A DNA stretch of 64,000 nt from CAYGDP01 sp964348665 (GTDB taxonomy: Bacteria; Verrucomicrobiota; Verrucomicrobiia; Palsa-1439; CAYGDP01), in contig CAYGDP010000022.1 in NCBI GenBank assembly GCA_964348665.1, positions 1-64,000 on the forward strand, read 5' to 3'. Both the position numbers and the translations under genes were made by a program. This document shows, piece by piece, positions 44,803-53,214 of the stretch (position 1 is the first letter of the stretch; the number at the start of each line of letters is the position of its first letter). The notes under the pieces were generated by a model, which was not told the DNA's origin, ran no database searches, and worked only from the letters and a program-made list of their open reading frames with translations.

Positions 44803-45495
44803 GTGAAGAAACTCTCCATCATCATCCCCGTATATAACGAAGAACGCGACCTGCCCGTTATTTTGCAGCGTGTTCTAGACCAGCCGATCCCTCTCGAAAA
44901 GGAGATCATCATCGTCAACGACGGCTCGACCGACGGGACCCGCGCTGTCGCGGACAAGCTGGCGAAGCCTCCGCAAATTCGTGTCGAACATCTCCCTCAA
45001 AATCGCGGCAAAGGCGCAGCGTTGCGACACGGGTTCTCGCTGGCCACGGGTGATATTGTGCTGATTCAAGACGCCGACCTCGAATATCATCCAAAGGAAT
45101 ATCCCGCGTTGCTCCAGCCAATTCTCGATGGAGTCGCGGATGTTGTTTATGGATCGCGGTTTTTAGGCGGCCCGCATCGCGTCGTTTATTTTTGGCACTA
45201 CGCAGGCAACCAATTTCTCGTCCTAATGACGAATATTCTCTTTAATGTGAACTTGACCGACATGGAGACTGGATACAAAGTCATGCGAGCCGAGTTTCTC
45301 AAAGAGTGCCGGCTCGATGCCGACCGGTTTGAGATCGAGCCGCAACTCACCTCACAATTGATCAAACGAAAGGCGCGCCTTTACGAAACGGCGATCAGCT
45401 ACTTCGGGCGCACCTACGAGGAAGGAAAAAAAATCCGCTGGCACGACGGTCTCTCTGCCCTCTGGATGCTGTGCAAGGAGCGCATCTGCGACTAA
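44803..45495 (+). CDS. Family 2 glycosyltransferase, dolichyl-phosphate-mannose-synthase-like
   Basis: A 230-residue GT-A fold enzyme. It shows LSIIIPVYNEERDLPVIL, EIIIVNDGSTDGT, and the metal-binding DAD in IQDADLEYHP, followed by DVVYGSRFLGG. It has no multi-spanning C-terminal domain, so it resembles the catalytic domain of polyprenyl-phosphate glycosyltransferases. GTG 44803 begins the conserved part; the frame is open from TTG 44764. The next gene starts immediately after its stop codon, so both likely work in one surface-glycan pathway. Confidence 0.88.
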   Translation: MKKLSIIIPVYNEERDLPVILQRVLDQPIPLEKEIIIVNDGSTDGTRAVADKLAKPPQIRVEHLPQNRGKGAALRHGFSLATGDIVLIQDADLEYHPKEYPALLQPILDGVADVVYGSRFLGGPHRVVYFWHYAGNQFLVLMTNILFNVNLTDMETGYKVMRAEFLKECRLDADRFEIEPQLTSQLIKRKARLYETAISYFGRTYEEGKKIRWHDGLSALWMLCKERICD

Positions 45496-46887
45496 ATGAA
45501 AAAGAAATCACGCTCCCCACGCTTTCGTCGATCTTCTCTTCTCTCTCCTTTGGGAGTCGTGGGTCTCGGTTACGTCGGGCTCCCCGTCGCTTGCGCATTC
45601 GCCAAAAAAATGGCGCGCGTCATTGGTTTCGACATCAATCCCGGTCGCATCGAATCGCTTCGCAAGGGGCTTGATTGGACGGGCGAAGTGGCGACTCGCG
45701 ATCTACAGCGGCGCAATCTCGAATTTACCACTGATCCATCGCTTCTCCGCGATTGCCGAGCGATGATCATTACGGTGCCGACGCCCGTGGATGAACGCAA
45801 CGAGCCTGATCTCACGCCGGTCCGCCGCGCCGCAGAGATCGTTGGCAAGAATCTTTCCCGGGGCGCGCTGGTCATTTTGGAGAGCACTGTCTATCCGGGC
45901 GTGACCGAAGATATTCTGCTGCCGATTCTCGAGCGTGAGTCGGGGATGAAGCTCGACGATTTTTTCATTGGCTATTCTCCCGAACGCATTAATCCCGGTG
46001 ATAAACAACATACCCTAGATAAAATCACCAAAGTCGTCAGCGGCAACAACGCAAAAGCCTTGGAACGAGTCACTAAACTTTATTCCTTGGTTGCCCCCGC
46101 CGTACATCGAGCGCCCAACATCAAGACCGCCGAAGCCGCCAAAGTGATCGAAAACATCCAGCGCGATCTCAACATTGCGCTGATGAACGAACTCTCACTG
46201 ATTTTCCAGTGTCTCGGCCTGAACACGCACGAAGTTCTCACAGCTGCCGCGACAAAATGGAACTTTCAGCGATTTCATCCGGGATTGGTTGGTGGCCATT
46301 GTATCGGTGTTGATCCGTATTATTTGACTCACCGGGCCAAAGAACTCGGCTACCATCCTGCCGTCATTCTCGCAGGGCGCGCGATCAACGACGCCATGGC
46401 GCGTCACGTAGCCGAAATGCTGGTAACTGCCCTAAAAAATGCGGGCAAAGATTTGAAATCGTGCCGCGTCCTTCTGCTCGGCCTGACTTTCAAGGAAAAC
46501 GTTCCCGACATCCGCAATTCCAAAATCGCCGACACAATCAAAACGTTGCGTGACCGCGGCGTAACGGTGCTCGGATGCGACCCGTTTCTATCGCCGGAGA
46601 CAATTCAAAGGAATTTCGGCATCGCAGCTGTCTCTCTTGAGCAAATCCGAAATCCGAAGCGCGAAACCCGAAACAAATTTAAAACTCCAACGCTCCAACA
46701 CACCAACACTCGATCTCTCCTCTCTTTCGACGCCGTCGCATTGGTCAACGCCCATCGCGCCTTCTCACGTCTTACCCTCGCGCAGTTGAGGCGTGTGATG
46801 AATCGAACTCCCATCTTGCTCGACCTCAAGAATTTCTTTGGCGTAACGCGTGCTGCGTCTTGTGGGTTCATTTATCAAAGCCTGTAG
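45496..46887 (+). CDS. Nucleotide-sugar (UDP-HexNAc/glucose) 6-dehydrogenase
   Basis: Oxidises a UDP-sugar C6 alcohol to the uronic acid using NAD. It has 463 residues. VVGLGYVGLPVACAFA (21-36) binds NAD; Cys269 in GLVGGHCIGVDPYYLTHRA is the catalytic thiol; LLGLTFKENVPDIRNSK marks the C-terminal domain. That motif set favours the WbpA/TviB (UDP-GlcNAc/GalNAc) type. A 25-residue stretch at about 384-408 (RNPKRETRNKFKTPTLQHTN) is foreign to the family and is encoded by the dispersed repeat at 46645-46719. Starts directly after the glycosyltransferase stop. Confidence 0.9.
   Translation: MKKKSRSPRFRRSSLLSPLGVVGLGYVGLPVACAFAKKMARVIGFDINPGRIESLRKGLDWTGEVATRDLQRRNLEFTTDPSLLRDCRAMIITVPTPVDERNEPDLTPVRRAAEIVGKNLSRGALVILESTVYPGVTEDILLPILERESGMKLDDFFIGYSPERINPGDKQHTLDKITKVVSGNNAKALERVTKLYSLVAPAVHRAPNIKTAEAAKVIENIQRDLNIALMNELSLIFQCLGLNTHEVLTAAATKWNFQRFHPGLVGGHCIGVDPYYLTHRAKELGYHPAVILAGRAINDAMARHVAEMLVTALKNAGKDLKSCRVLLLGLTFKENVPDIRNSKIADTIKTLRDRGVTVLGCDPFLSPETIQRNFGIAAVSLEQIRNPKRETRNKFKTPTLQHTNTRSLLSFDAVALVNAHRAFSRLTLAQLRRVMNRTPILLDLKNFFGVTRAASCGFIYQSL
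46645..46719 (+). repeat. In-frame dispersed repeat inside the nucleotide-sugar dehydrogenase gene
   Basis: The DNA reads aatccgaaatccgaagcgcg, then aaacccgaaacaaatttaaa, then ccaacgctccaacacaccaa: the same class A units seen between genes at 56155-56282 and 63402-63560. It adds about 25 residues to the protein without breaking the frame. The second half (caacacaccaacactc) recurs as LQHSNS-coding DNA at 63739-63780. Confidence 0.65.
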
Positions 46888-46906
46888 CCACTAGATCGTA
46901 TCGCGG

Positions 46907-47473
46907 CTACAACGAAATTTTCCGGATTTGCCGCAAGGCTTCATAGAGGACGATGGCGACCGCGTTGGAAAGATTGAGACTGCGGGCTTTTTCGTTCCAC
47001 ATCGGAATCCGGATAGTTGTCGCTTCGTGCGCGCGCAATAGTCCTTCCGGTAATCCGACCGATTCACGGCCAAAGACGAGGCAATCGTTTTCGCCGTAAC
47101 GAGGCTCTGTATAGAGAAGTTGACCATGGGCGGTAGCGAGGTAGAGTTCTGGACTCGAGTACGCCGATTGATCGGCGCTTTGGGTCGTCCCGACTATTCG
47201 GGACGGGGAAGGGCGTTGTTGTAATGCGCCGCGATGAATCGGCACGCGGGAAAGCGGTGGAAAGCCAGCGCACTTCAATAACTCCTCCCACGACTTATGC
47301 ACCTTCCACTCGACCTGCTGCCAGTAATCCATTCCCGCGCGTTTCAGGGTACGGTCGTCGAGACGAAAACCAAGCGGCTCGACTAGGTGCAGGGTGGAGT
47401 TGGTTGCGGCGCAGAGTCGGGCGATGTTGCCGGTGTTGGCGGCGATCTCGGGGGCGACCAGAACGACGTGCAT
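46907..47473 (-). CDS. trmL: tRNA (cytidine(34)-2'-O)-methyltransferase with in-frame insertion
   Basis: SPOUT methyltransferase that methylates the wobble ribose of certain tRNA-Leu. It has 188 residues against about 155 usually. VLVAPEIAANTGNIARLCAATN, VEPLGFRLDDRTLKRAGMDYW, CLVFGRESVGLPEGLL and MWNEKARSLNLSNAVAIVLYEALRQ are clear TrmL blocks. The extra length lies at about residues 74-108, between the first and second halves, and is encoded by two tandem perfect palindromes (47150-47254). The insertion is at a surface-loop position, so activity may be kept. Confidence 0.9.
   Translation of the reverse strand: MHVVLVAPEIAANTGNIARLCAATNSTLHLVEPLGFRLDDRTLKRAGMDYWQQVEWKVHKSWEELLKCAGFPPLSRVPIHRGALQQRPSPSRIVGTTQSADQSAYSSPELYLATAHGQLLYTEPRYGENDCLVFGRESVGLPEGLLRAHEATTIRIPMWNEKARSLNLSNAVAIVLYEALRQIRKISL
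47150..47254. repeat. Palindromic insertion within trmL
   Basis: Two perfect hairpins lie side by side: cgccgattgatcggcg (47162-47177) and gtcccgactattcgggac (47187-47204). They fall exactly in the segment that has no counterpart in normal TrmL and are in frame. This resembles mobile palindromic elements that spread inside genes; a related hairpin, tgccgattggtcggca, lies at 25706-25721 between genes. Confidence 0.65.
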
Positions 47474-47578
47474 TGGGGGAGGATGTAAACATTGACATTG
47501 GAATATTCAACACAGAAATCAGGTGCAGTTCAATTCCCGCTCGTTTTGTAGGACGATTATAGTATAGTTCGGAACGTC

Positions 47579-48694
47579 GTGAAACTGATATGTCCAATCC
47601 TAATTCTCCTTGTTCTGGCGAAGACCAATGCCGATGAAATTCACGATGCAGCTGCGCGGGGCGATTGGAAGAAGGTAAAGTCATTGATGGCGGCAAAACC
47701 AGAGTTGGTCAACGCGCGGGATTCGGGAGGGCGAACTCCTTTGTTGCGTGCCGCCAGCAGCGGATCGAAACTGGTGGTGGAGCTTTTATTGGCTTCGAAA
47801 GCGGACGCAAATGCGAAGGATAAACAAGGTGAAACCGCGTTGCATCGCGCAACGTTGGCGGGGCAATTGGAGAATGTTAAGTTGTTGTTGGCGGCAAAAG
47901 GCGATGTCAACGCTGTGGATCAGGATTCGCGAACGGCCCTTCATTTGGCTGTCGCATGGGACCAGCAAAAAATCGCGGAACTGCTATTGGGCGCGAAAGC
48001 GAATCCAAACGCACAGGAGAAATCGGAAGGGCTGACGCCGTTGCATTTTGCGATCAAAAACCGCCGGGTGTGGGCCGTGGGATTGTTGTTGGCAAATCGT
48101 GCTGACGTCAATCGAAAGACGAACGACGGGATTTCGCCTTTGCTGGAAGCTACCGCGAGGGATGATTCAGCGATCCTAAAATTAATCTGGACTGCGAAGC
48201 CGGCGGTGGACGTCCATCACTATGCAGCGCTGGGGGACTTGGCGAAAGTCAAAGAATTGCTTGCGGCAAAAGGGGGTTTGCTGGATTCGAAGGATGCCGG
48301 CGACCGCACGCCATTAATTTGGTCGGCCTGGCGAGGGCGTCGAACGGTTGTTGAGCATCTGATTGCTCAAAAATCGGACTTGAATGCTCGAGATCTTGGG
48401 GGGAGAACGGCATTGCATCATGCCGTTGTTTCTGCTCATGATGATATCGTCAAGGTGCTGGTTGCCAGTGGTGCGGATATGGATCTTCGAGACAAGGCGG
48501 GGATGACCGCATTGCATCATGCCGCTCGCTGGGGACGATTGGAGGATGCGAAATTGCTGGTGGAAAAAGGAGCAGACATTTTCATCAAGGATCACTCCGG
48601 TAAAACTCCTCTGGATGCCGCCATCGAGCGCGAGATGCTTCACCTCGCCCGGTTTTTGCAGGAGCAGATGAACAAACAGAAATCCGGGCGCTGA
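47579..48694 (+). CDS. Exported ankyrin-repeat protein
   Basis: A 371-residue protein consisting of a signal peptide (KLICPILILLVLAKTNA) and about ten ankyrin repeats, such as GRTPLLRAASSGSKLVVELLLASKADANAKDK, GETALHRATLAGQLENVKLLLAAKGDVNAVD and GMTALHHAARWGRLEDAKLLVEKGADI. Ankyrin arrays bind proteins; no enzymatic part is visible. The start is GTG 47579, with a TATAGT-type box about 18 bases upstream and no ribosome site. The binding partner is unknown. Confidence 0.87.
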   Translation: MKLICPILILLVLAKTNADEIHDAAARGDWKKVKSLMAAKPELVNARDSGGRTPLLRAASSGSKLVVELLLASKADANAKDKQGETALHRATLAGQLENVKLLLAAKGDVNAVDQDSRTALHLAVAWDQQKIAELLLGAKANPNAQEKSEGLTPLHFAIKNRRVWAVGLLLANRADVNRKTNDGISPLLEATARDDSAILKLIWTAKPAVDVHHYAALGDLAKVKELLAAKGGLLDSKDAGDRTPLIWSAWRGRRTVVEHLIAQKSDLNARDLGGRTALHHAVVSAHDDIVKVLVASGADMDLRDKAGMTALHHAARWGRLEDAKLLVEKGADIFIKDHSGKTPLDAAIEREMLHLARFLQEQMNKQKSGR

Positions 48695-48767
48695 CGAACT
48701 TTTTTCTTGCAACGGCGATAGGCTGCGATACGATGCGCCCCCACGATTCCCTACCGAAAGGATCTCT

Positions 48768-49646
48768 ATGAAAATCTGCATGCACAACTGGATGCGACCG
48801 GAACCAATCGAAATCACTATCAAACGCCTTCATGATTGCGGCTACGACGGCATCGAAATCATGGGAGAACCGCGCAAATACGACCGGAAAGAGGTCCGCG
48901 CTCTGCTGAACAAAAACAAGCTCGAATGTTGGGGTGCGGTGAGCATCATGCTCGCCGGGCGCGATCTCATCCACGGCGATTCCTATTACCGCGACATGAG
49001 CGTGCAATATTGTAAGGAAACCGTTGACCTGATCGCCGACCTCGGCGGACAGATTTTCTGCCTCGTGCCGAGCGAAGTCGGAAAAATCAAAGCCATGGCC
49101 GATCCCGAGACCGAATGGAAATGGGCCGTGGAAGGCGTGAGCAAGGTTGCCGACCACGCGCGGAAACGCAGGGTCCGCATCGGGCTGGAACCGCTGAATC
49201 GATTTGAAACAAACTTTCTCAATCGTCATGACCAGGCGCTCGCCTTGGCCAATGCCGTTGGCGACGATGTCGGTGTCACTCTCGACGCCTTTCATATCAA
49301 TATTGAGGAAGCCGATCCGCTCCAGGCGATCCTCAATGTTGGAAAGCGTCTGGTGGATTTTCACGTGGCCGATAACAACCGTCGCGCGCCGGGAGAAGGA
49401 TCGTGGGATTGGAAAAAGCTGATTGCCACTCTCAAAAAAGTCGGGTACGACAAGTATCTCACAAGCGAATTTGTGGTGCCGTTCGACCGCACCCCCGTCG
49501 GGCAAAGCAAACGCGACGCCAGCATCAAGGCCAGCGAAGCAGAATTGAAGTTCATTCGCGACCACGGCAGCGATCTGATGAGCGATGCCGAGTATACCAA
49601 ACACGTTGCCAACACCATCAAACATCTCAAAGCCTGCGGCGCGTAA
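48768..49646 (+). CDS. Sugar phosphate isomerase/epimerase-type TIM-barrel protein, copy 1
   Basis: AP-endonuclease-2-like (xylose isomerase-like) TIM barrel of 292 residues. It shows CGYDGIEIMGEPRKY, RIGLEPLNRFETNF, TLDAFHINIEEAD and VDFHVADNNRRAPGEGSWDW, the metal-binding Glu/Asp/His ladder typical of hydroxypyruvate isomerases, tagatose epimerases and IolE/IolI proteins. aaagga 6-8 bases upstream supports ATG 48768. A second such barrel follows 12 bases later; together they suggest a sugar or inositol breakdown step. Confidence 0.88.
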   Translation: MKICMHNWMRPEPIEITIKRLHDCGYDGIEIMGEPRKYDRKEVRALLNKNKLECWGAVSIMLAGRDLIHGDSYYRDMSVQYCKETVDLIADLGGQIFCLVPSEVGKIKAMADPETEWKWAVEGVSKVADHARKRRVRIGLEPLNRFETNFLNRHDQALALANAVGDDVGVTLDAFHINIEEADPLQAILNVGKRLVDFHVADNNRRAPGEGSWDWKKLIATLKKVGYDKYLTSEFVVPFDRTPVGQSKRDASIKASEAELKFIRDHGSDLMSDAEYTKHVANTIKHLKACGA

Positions 49647-49658
49647 TCGAATTTGCCA

Positions 49659-50480
49659 ATGAAACTCGGCGTCACCACTTGGTCGCTGCACCAGCCGAAG
49701 ATGCTCGACGCACTCCGTCTCGCGCAGAGTCTCGGATTCGAGTCTGTTCAATTGGGAATTGGAACCCTCGGCGTGCCCGACGAAGCCGGCGCCAAGGAAG
49801 TCGCCGCCTGGGTCAAAAAACACAAGATCGAAATCGTCTCCACATGCGTCGGGTTTCCGCACGAGGACTATTCAACCCTAGAAGCCATCGAACGCACCGG
49901 CGGCTTTGGATGGAGGGAAGAATTCGAGCGCCGTTACCTTTTGACCATCCGCGCGGCCGCGCTCACCAAGTTTTTCGGGGTGAAGCTGCTCACTACACAT
50001 GCCGGGTTCATTCCGGAAGATAGCAAGAGTCACGAGTTCGCTGTGTTTGTCATGCGCGTCCGAAAAATCGCCGACGTGCTTCGCAAACAAAATCTCGTCC
50101 TCGGCATGGAATCCGGTCAGGAAACCGCCAAAACGCTCCAGCAATTTCTCCGGGCGCTCAAACGTCCCAATGTCAAAGTCAATTTCGACCCCGCCAATAT
50201 GATTCTATATGGCAAACAGGAGCCGATGGAGGCTGTCAAACTTCTTTACAAAGACATCGCCCAGGTGCACATGAAAGACGCGCTCTGGACAAAAACTCGC
50301 GGCACTTGGGGCAAAGAGGTTCCGCTGGGGAAAGGCGAAGCCCACATTCCCAAACTCCTCGATTTCCTTCAGCGAAAAAAATTCCGTCACCCCCTCATCG
50401 TCGAACGCGAAGGAGGCAATGACCGTGCCGGAGATATTCGCATAGCGAAAGAATTGATCGAGAAACGACTCGCCAAGTAA
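49659..50480 (+). CDS. Sugar phosphate isomerase/epimerase-type TIM-barrel protein, copy 2
   Basis: A 273-residue TIM barrel, distantly related to the previous gene. KLGVTTWSLHQPKMLDALRLAQSLGFESVQLGIG begins the fold; LVLGMESGQETAKTLQQFL, VNFDPANMILYGKQEP and QVHMKDAL give the metal ligands Glu, Asp and His. ATG 49659 is preferred to the TTG two codons earlier. The pair is probably one transcript, but neither neighbour reveals the substrate. Confidence 0.86.
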   Translation: MKLGVTTWSLHQPKMLDALRLAQSLGFESVQLGIGTLGVPDEAGAKEVAAWVKKHKIEIVSTCVGFPHEDYSTLEAIERTGGFGWREEFERRYLLTIRAAALTKFFGVKLLTTHAGFIPEDSKSHEFAVFVMRVRKIADVLRKQNLVLGMESGQETAKTLQQFLRALKRPNVKVNFDPANMILYGKQEPMEAVKLLYKDIAQVHMKDALWTKTRGTWGKEVPLGKGEAHIPKLLDFLQRKKFRHPLIVEREGGNDRAGDIRIAKELIEKRLAK

Positions 50481-50497
50481 CGATCCGTTTCGAGCGC

Positions 50498-50923
50498 TCA
50501 TTCATAGGTTGAAATTATCCGTTTCGCTGCCGGCAGCCATACGGATTCGATCCAATCCTCGCCCATGCCGACAGGCGCGGCGCGGACGACGTTCCAGCCC
50601 GCGTCTTGCAGTTCGCGCATCATGCTCCACGATGCGTCGGTGTTCGAGGTGTGAACGATGACAGAGCAGGCCGGAACGCGGTTGGCAAGCCACTTGACGA
50701 TGTCCATGCCGGTTTTGGGATCGTTTGGGGCATGGTCGTGGTCGAGCGAGATAAGAACGGTTTCGTCAATGAACCGGTTGATTTCGGCCAACATCCCTGC
50801 TACGTCGTGCCAGACATGCACCGTCAACCACGGCCCTAGCTCCGCCGCCGCCGTTGCAAACCGCTCCGCCCGCTCATGACTGTCGTCAAGAACGAGAATG
50901 TAAGCTTGTATGGGCAGTTTCAT
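50498..50923 (-). CDS. cREC-type (cyclic-phosphate-processing) receiver-like domain protein
   Basis: A 141-residue stand-alone domain with ILVLDDSHERAERF at the start, ISLDHDHAPNDPKTGMDIVKWL in the middle and SVIVHTSNTDASWSMMRELQDAGW near the end. The LDD, LDHD and HTSN motifs match the cREC receiver-like family proposed to bind or process cyclic nucleotide phosphates. It lacks the phospho-acceptor context of true response regulators. It is convergent with the second TIM barrel. No sensor kinase, CBASS or cGAS-like gene is nearby, so its function is open. Confidence 0.78.
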   Translation of the reverse strand: MKLPIQAYILVLDDSHERAERFATAAAELGPWLTVHVWHDVAGMLAEINRFIDETVLISLDHDHAPNDPKTGMDIVKWLANRVPACSVIVHTSNTDASWSMMRELQDAGWNVVRAAPVGMGEDWIESVWLPAAKRIISTYE

Positions 50924-50965
50924 TTAAAAAGAGCATGGACAGGCAGGCCGTTCTGCGTTTTTCAG

Positions 50966-51280
50966 TTAGAGTGTTGATCCAAATCCGAAACTTCTGATTT
51001 TTTCCACTAGCGGTTGAGGGTTTGCGCACAAATACCAAAAAACTATTTTTTCAGGATATCCGATTACTTGGTGTCGAATTCGAACCCCTTTGCCAATAAA
51101 CGGAATCAGTCTGAATGGCTCAACGGAAGATAACTTGGCGGGCGTAAACTTAAAGTCACCGGCAAATGCTACCTTCAGCGTCATCACTTCTGGTGTCACA
51201 GTAAGCGTGGCGAACGGCCAAGTAGCATTGAATAAACCGATTCGAGCTCCACCCGTATATGAAATTGATATTGCGGTCAA
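50966..51280 (-). CDS. Small protein of unknown function coupled to the LarA-like gene
   Basis: A 104-residue protein with alternating strands (ISISYTGGARIGLFNATWPFATLTVTPEVMTLKVAF) and an ending GYPEKIVFWYLCANPQPLVEKIRSFGF, reminiscent of small PH-like domains. Family not recognised with certainty. TTG 51280 is preferred: it overlaps the LarA-like stop as TTGA and has gggagtgga just upstream, whereas the GTG at 51301 would overlap LarA by 25 bases. Last gene of the MFS/DJ-1/LarA run. Confidence 0.6.
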   Translation of the reverse strand: MTAISISYTGGARIGLFNATWPFATLTVTPEVMTLKVAFAGDFKFTPAKLSSVEPFRLIPFIGKGVRIRHQVIGYPEKIVFWYLCANPQPLVEKIRSFGFGSTL

Positions 51281-52569
51281 CTTCCACTCCCTTTCTCCCA
51301 CAAGGACGCATTTTTCAATCGAAACAGCCGCTCGCCAGCTTTCGGCACGAGTAGCACGCCTTCGGATTCGCGGTTGGCGAAATCTTCTATACGAATCGTG
51401 CCCGGGTCACGGTAGCAAAGGTTGATTTTGCGGCAAGTGGCTTCGGAGATGCCAGTGGCGAGTGTGACCATGGCTCGGCATTTTTCGACTCCGTTTACAA
51501 ACGTGCCTAGACCGTGGACATGAGTGGAGTGAGCAAGCACACCCCACGGGTACTGTTTGAAATTGTCCCATTGCTTCAGAAAATAGTCGCGACAGTGATA
51601 GCCGATTTCTTCGATTTGGCGTCCGTGCGTTTCGCTGATGCGAGTAATGTGCGGCGCGTAGATAATCAACTCACCGCCGTCGGCCAGGATGGGTTCGAGT
51701 TTGTACATGCATTTTCCGCCAACCCAAAGTTCGTCATACATCGGTGGGCAGCAGGAGAGGATGATTTTATAGGGCTTGTCTTTGTAGGTGATGTTGACCT
51801 TCGCGGAGAGATCGCTGGCGGCGTCCCAGGCCGAGACAGGGTTGCCGGCGAAGATGCCAACGGGCGTGTGACCATCCATGACGGCGCAGAAACAGAGTTT
51901 GTCCACGCTGACGAGCGATGCGGCGCGATCCACGACGCGGCGGACTGGCGTCCATTTATGTCCGATAATCATCGGGTTGGTGACGACCGCGCCGAGCCAG
52001 TGGAAAAAATTCAAAACGTGGGGGCCACTGATGCCGGGGAAGAGATATTTGTTGCCACCGGAAAAACCGACGACCTCGTGTGGAAAGACGGGGCCGACAA
52101 TGATGAGTTGGTCGTAATCGAATACGCGCCGGTTGATTTGGACAGGCACATCCATCGCAAACAGGCCATTGGAAATCGTTTCGATCTCTTTCGCCGGAAT
52201 ATCGCCGATGTGCTGAAGGGATGCTGGATCGTTCCAGGAATGATTGAACACACGCACTTTGCTAAATTTGCTGCTTCGTTCTCCGGGTGTGATTTCGAGT
52301 CGCCGGCAAATCGCTTCGTCATCCATTGGCGGATGAGTGCCGAGGGCGATCATCACGTCAAAGGCTTTGCATGCACCGCCGATCTGATCGAAGAGCGCGC
52401 GAAACATCAGCCCGACGGGTGCGGTGCGGGTTTGATCGGGGACAATGACTAGAACTCGTTTTCCAGAATAATCTTTCGCGGGACAACCTTGTGCAATGGT
52501 CTGTCGAACCTGTATGTCGCTGAGACCTTTCTCGGCGATGGCTGAGATAGCTTGGCTCAATGATTTCAT
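51277..52569 (-). CDS. LarA-family (lactate racemase-like, DUF2088) protein
   Basis: A 430-residue member of the nickel-pincer racemase superfamily. LVIVPDQTRTAP, IALGTHPPMDD (His79), GPVFPHEVVGFSGGNKYLFPGISG (His164, Lys174) correspond to the cofactor-binding His and Lys of LarA, which interconverts D- and L-lactate. The racemised hydroxy acid is unknown and LarB/C/E cofactor genes are absent here. ATG 52569 fits family starts; an earlier TTG at 52614 overlaps the DJ-1 stop as TTGA and would add a hydrophobic 15-residue extension. Confidence 0.87.
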   Translation of the reverse strand: MKSLSQAISAIAEKGLSDIQVRQTIAQGCPAKDYSGKRVLVIVPDQTRTAPVGLMFRALFDQIGGACKAFDVMIALGTHPPMDDEAICRRLEITPGERSSKFSKVRVFNHSWNDPASLQHIGDIPAKEIETISNGLFAMDVPVQINRRVFDYDQLIIVGPVFPHEVVGFSGGNKYLFPGISGPHVLNFFHWLGAVVTNPMIIGHKWTPVRRVVDRAASLVSVDKLCFCAVMDGHTPVGIFAGNPVSAWDAASDLSAKVNITYKDKPYKIILSCCPPMYDELWVGGKCMYKLEPILADGGELIIYAPHITRISETHGRQIEEIGYHCRDYFLKQWDNFKQYPWGVLAHSTHVHGLGTFVNGVEKCRAMVTLATGISEATCRKINLCYRDPGTIRIEDFANRESEGVLLVPKAGERLFRLKNASLWEKGSGS

Positions 52570-52610
52570 GATGACTGCGGCTAATAGCATCGCACGAACC
52601 ATCAAGGCGG

Positions 52611-53210
52611 TCAACGCCGACTCGTGGACTTCCGTTTGACACACGGGGCGAGCTTAGCGCGGGCTTCGTTCAGCAATTTCATCCACGCGCCGATATATTT
52701 GCCATGATCGTGGAAGGTGCGGCCGCTCACGAGGTTGCCGTCCACGACACACGGTTCATTGACGAAAGTGCCGCCGCAGATTTCGAGATCGAACTTGCAC
52801 TTGGGCACGGTGGCCATCCGGCGGCCTTTGACGCAGCCTGCGCGCGCCGGGATCTCGACTCCGTGACAAACGCTGGCGATCGGCTTGTTCTTCGCGAAAA
52901 AATGCCTTGTAATGCGAATCAGGTCTTTGTCCTCGCGGATGTATTCAGGGGCGCGACCGCCACTGAAGAAGATCCCAAGATAATCGTCTGGGTTTACGTC
53001 TTTGAACGCAATGTTGGCCTCGATGCTGTAACCTTCCCATTCTTTCGTGATGGTCCAGCCGGGTTTGACTTCGTGCAAGACCATCTGATAGCGACGCTTC
53101 TCCGGTGCAGCGACGACAGGCTCGAAGCCGTCTTCGATGAGGCGATAATAAGGATAGAGCGTATCCACGGTTTCCGTGGCGTCACCGACAATGATCAACA
53201 CTTTGTTCAT
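52611..53210 (-). CDS. DJ-1/PfpI family protein
   Basis: A 199-residue class I GATase-like protein. KVLIIVGDATETVDTLYPYYRLIEDGFEPVVAAPEK begins the fold, and the reactive Cys is in PIASVCHGVEIPARAGCVKGRRM; the preceding GGRAPEYIREDKDL carries a loop typical of protease/glyoxalase-like members. ATG 53210 starts 4 bases after the MFS stop. Members include chaperones, glyoxalases and proteases, so the activity is not assigned. Probably handles a reactive metabolite imported by the neighbouring MFS carrier. Confidence 0.87.
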   Translation of the reverse strand: MNKVLIIVGDATETVDTLYPYYRLIEDGFEPVVAAPEKRRYQMVLHEVKPGWTITKEWEGYSIEANIAFKDVNPDDYLGIFFSGGRAPEYIREDKDLIRITRHFFAKNKPIASVCHGVEIPARAGCVKGRRMATVPKCKFDLEICGGTFVNEPCVVDGNLVSGRTFHDHGKYIGAWMKLLNEARAKLAPCVKRKSTSRR

Positions 53211-53214
53211 GGTG

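Noticed and set aside
48585..49862. 425-residue minus-strand frame opposite the first TIM barrel
   Set aside because: Antisense shadow of a well-supported gene with a good ribosome site.
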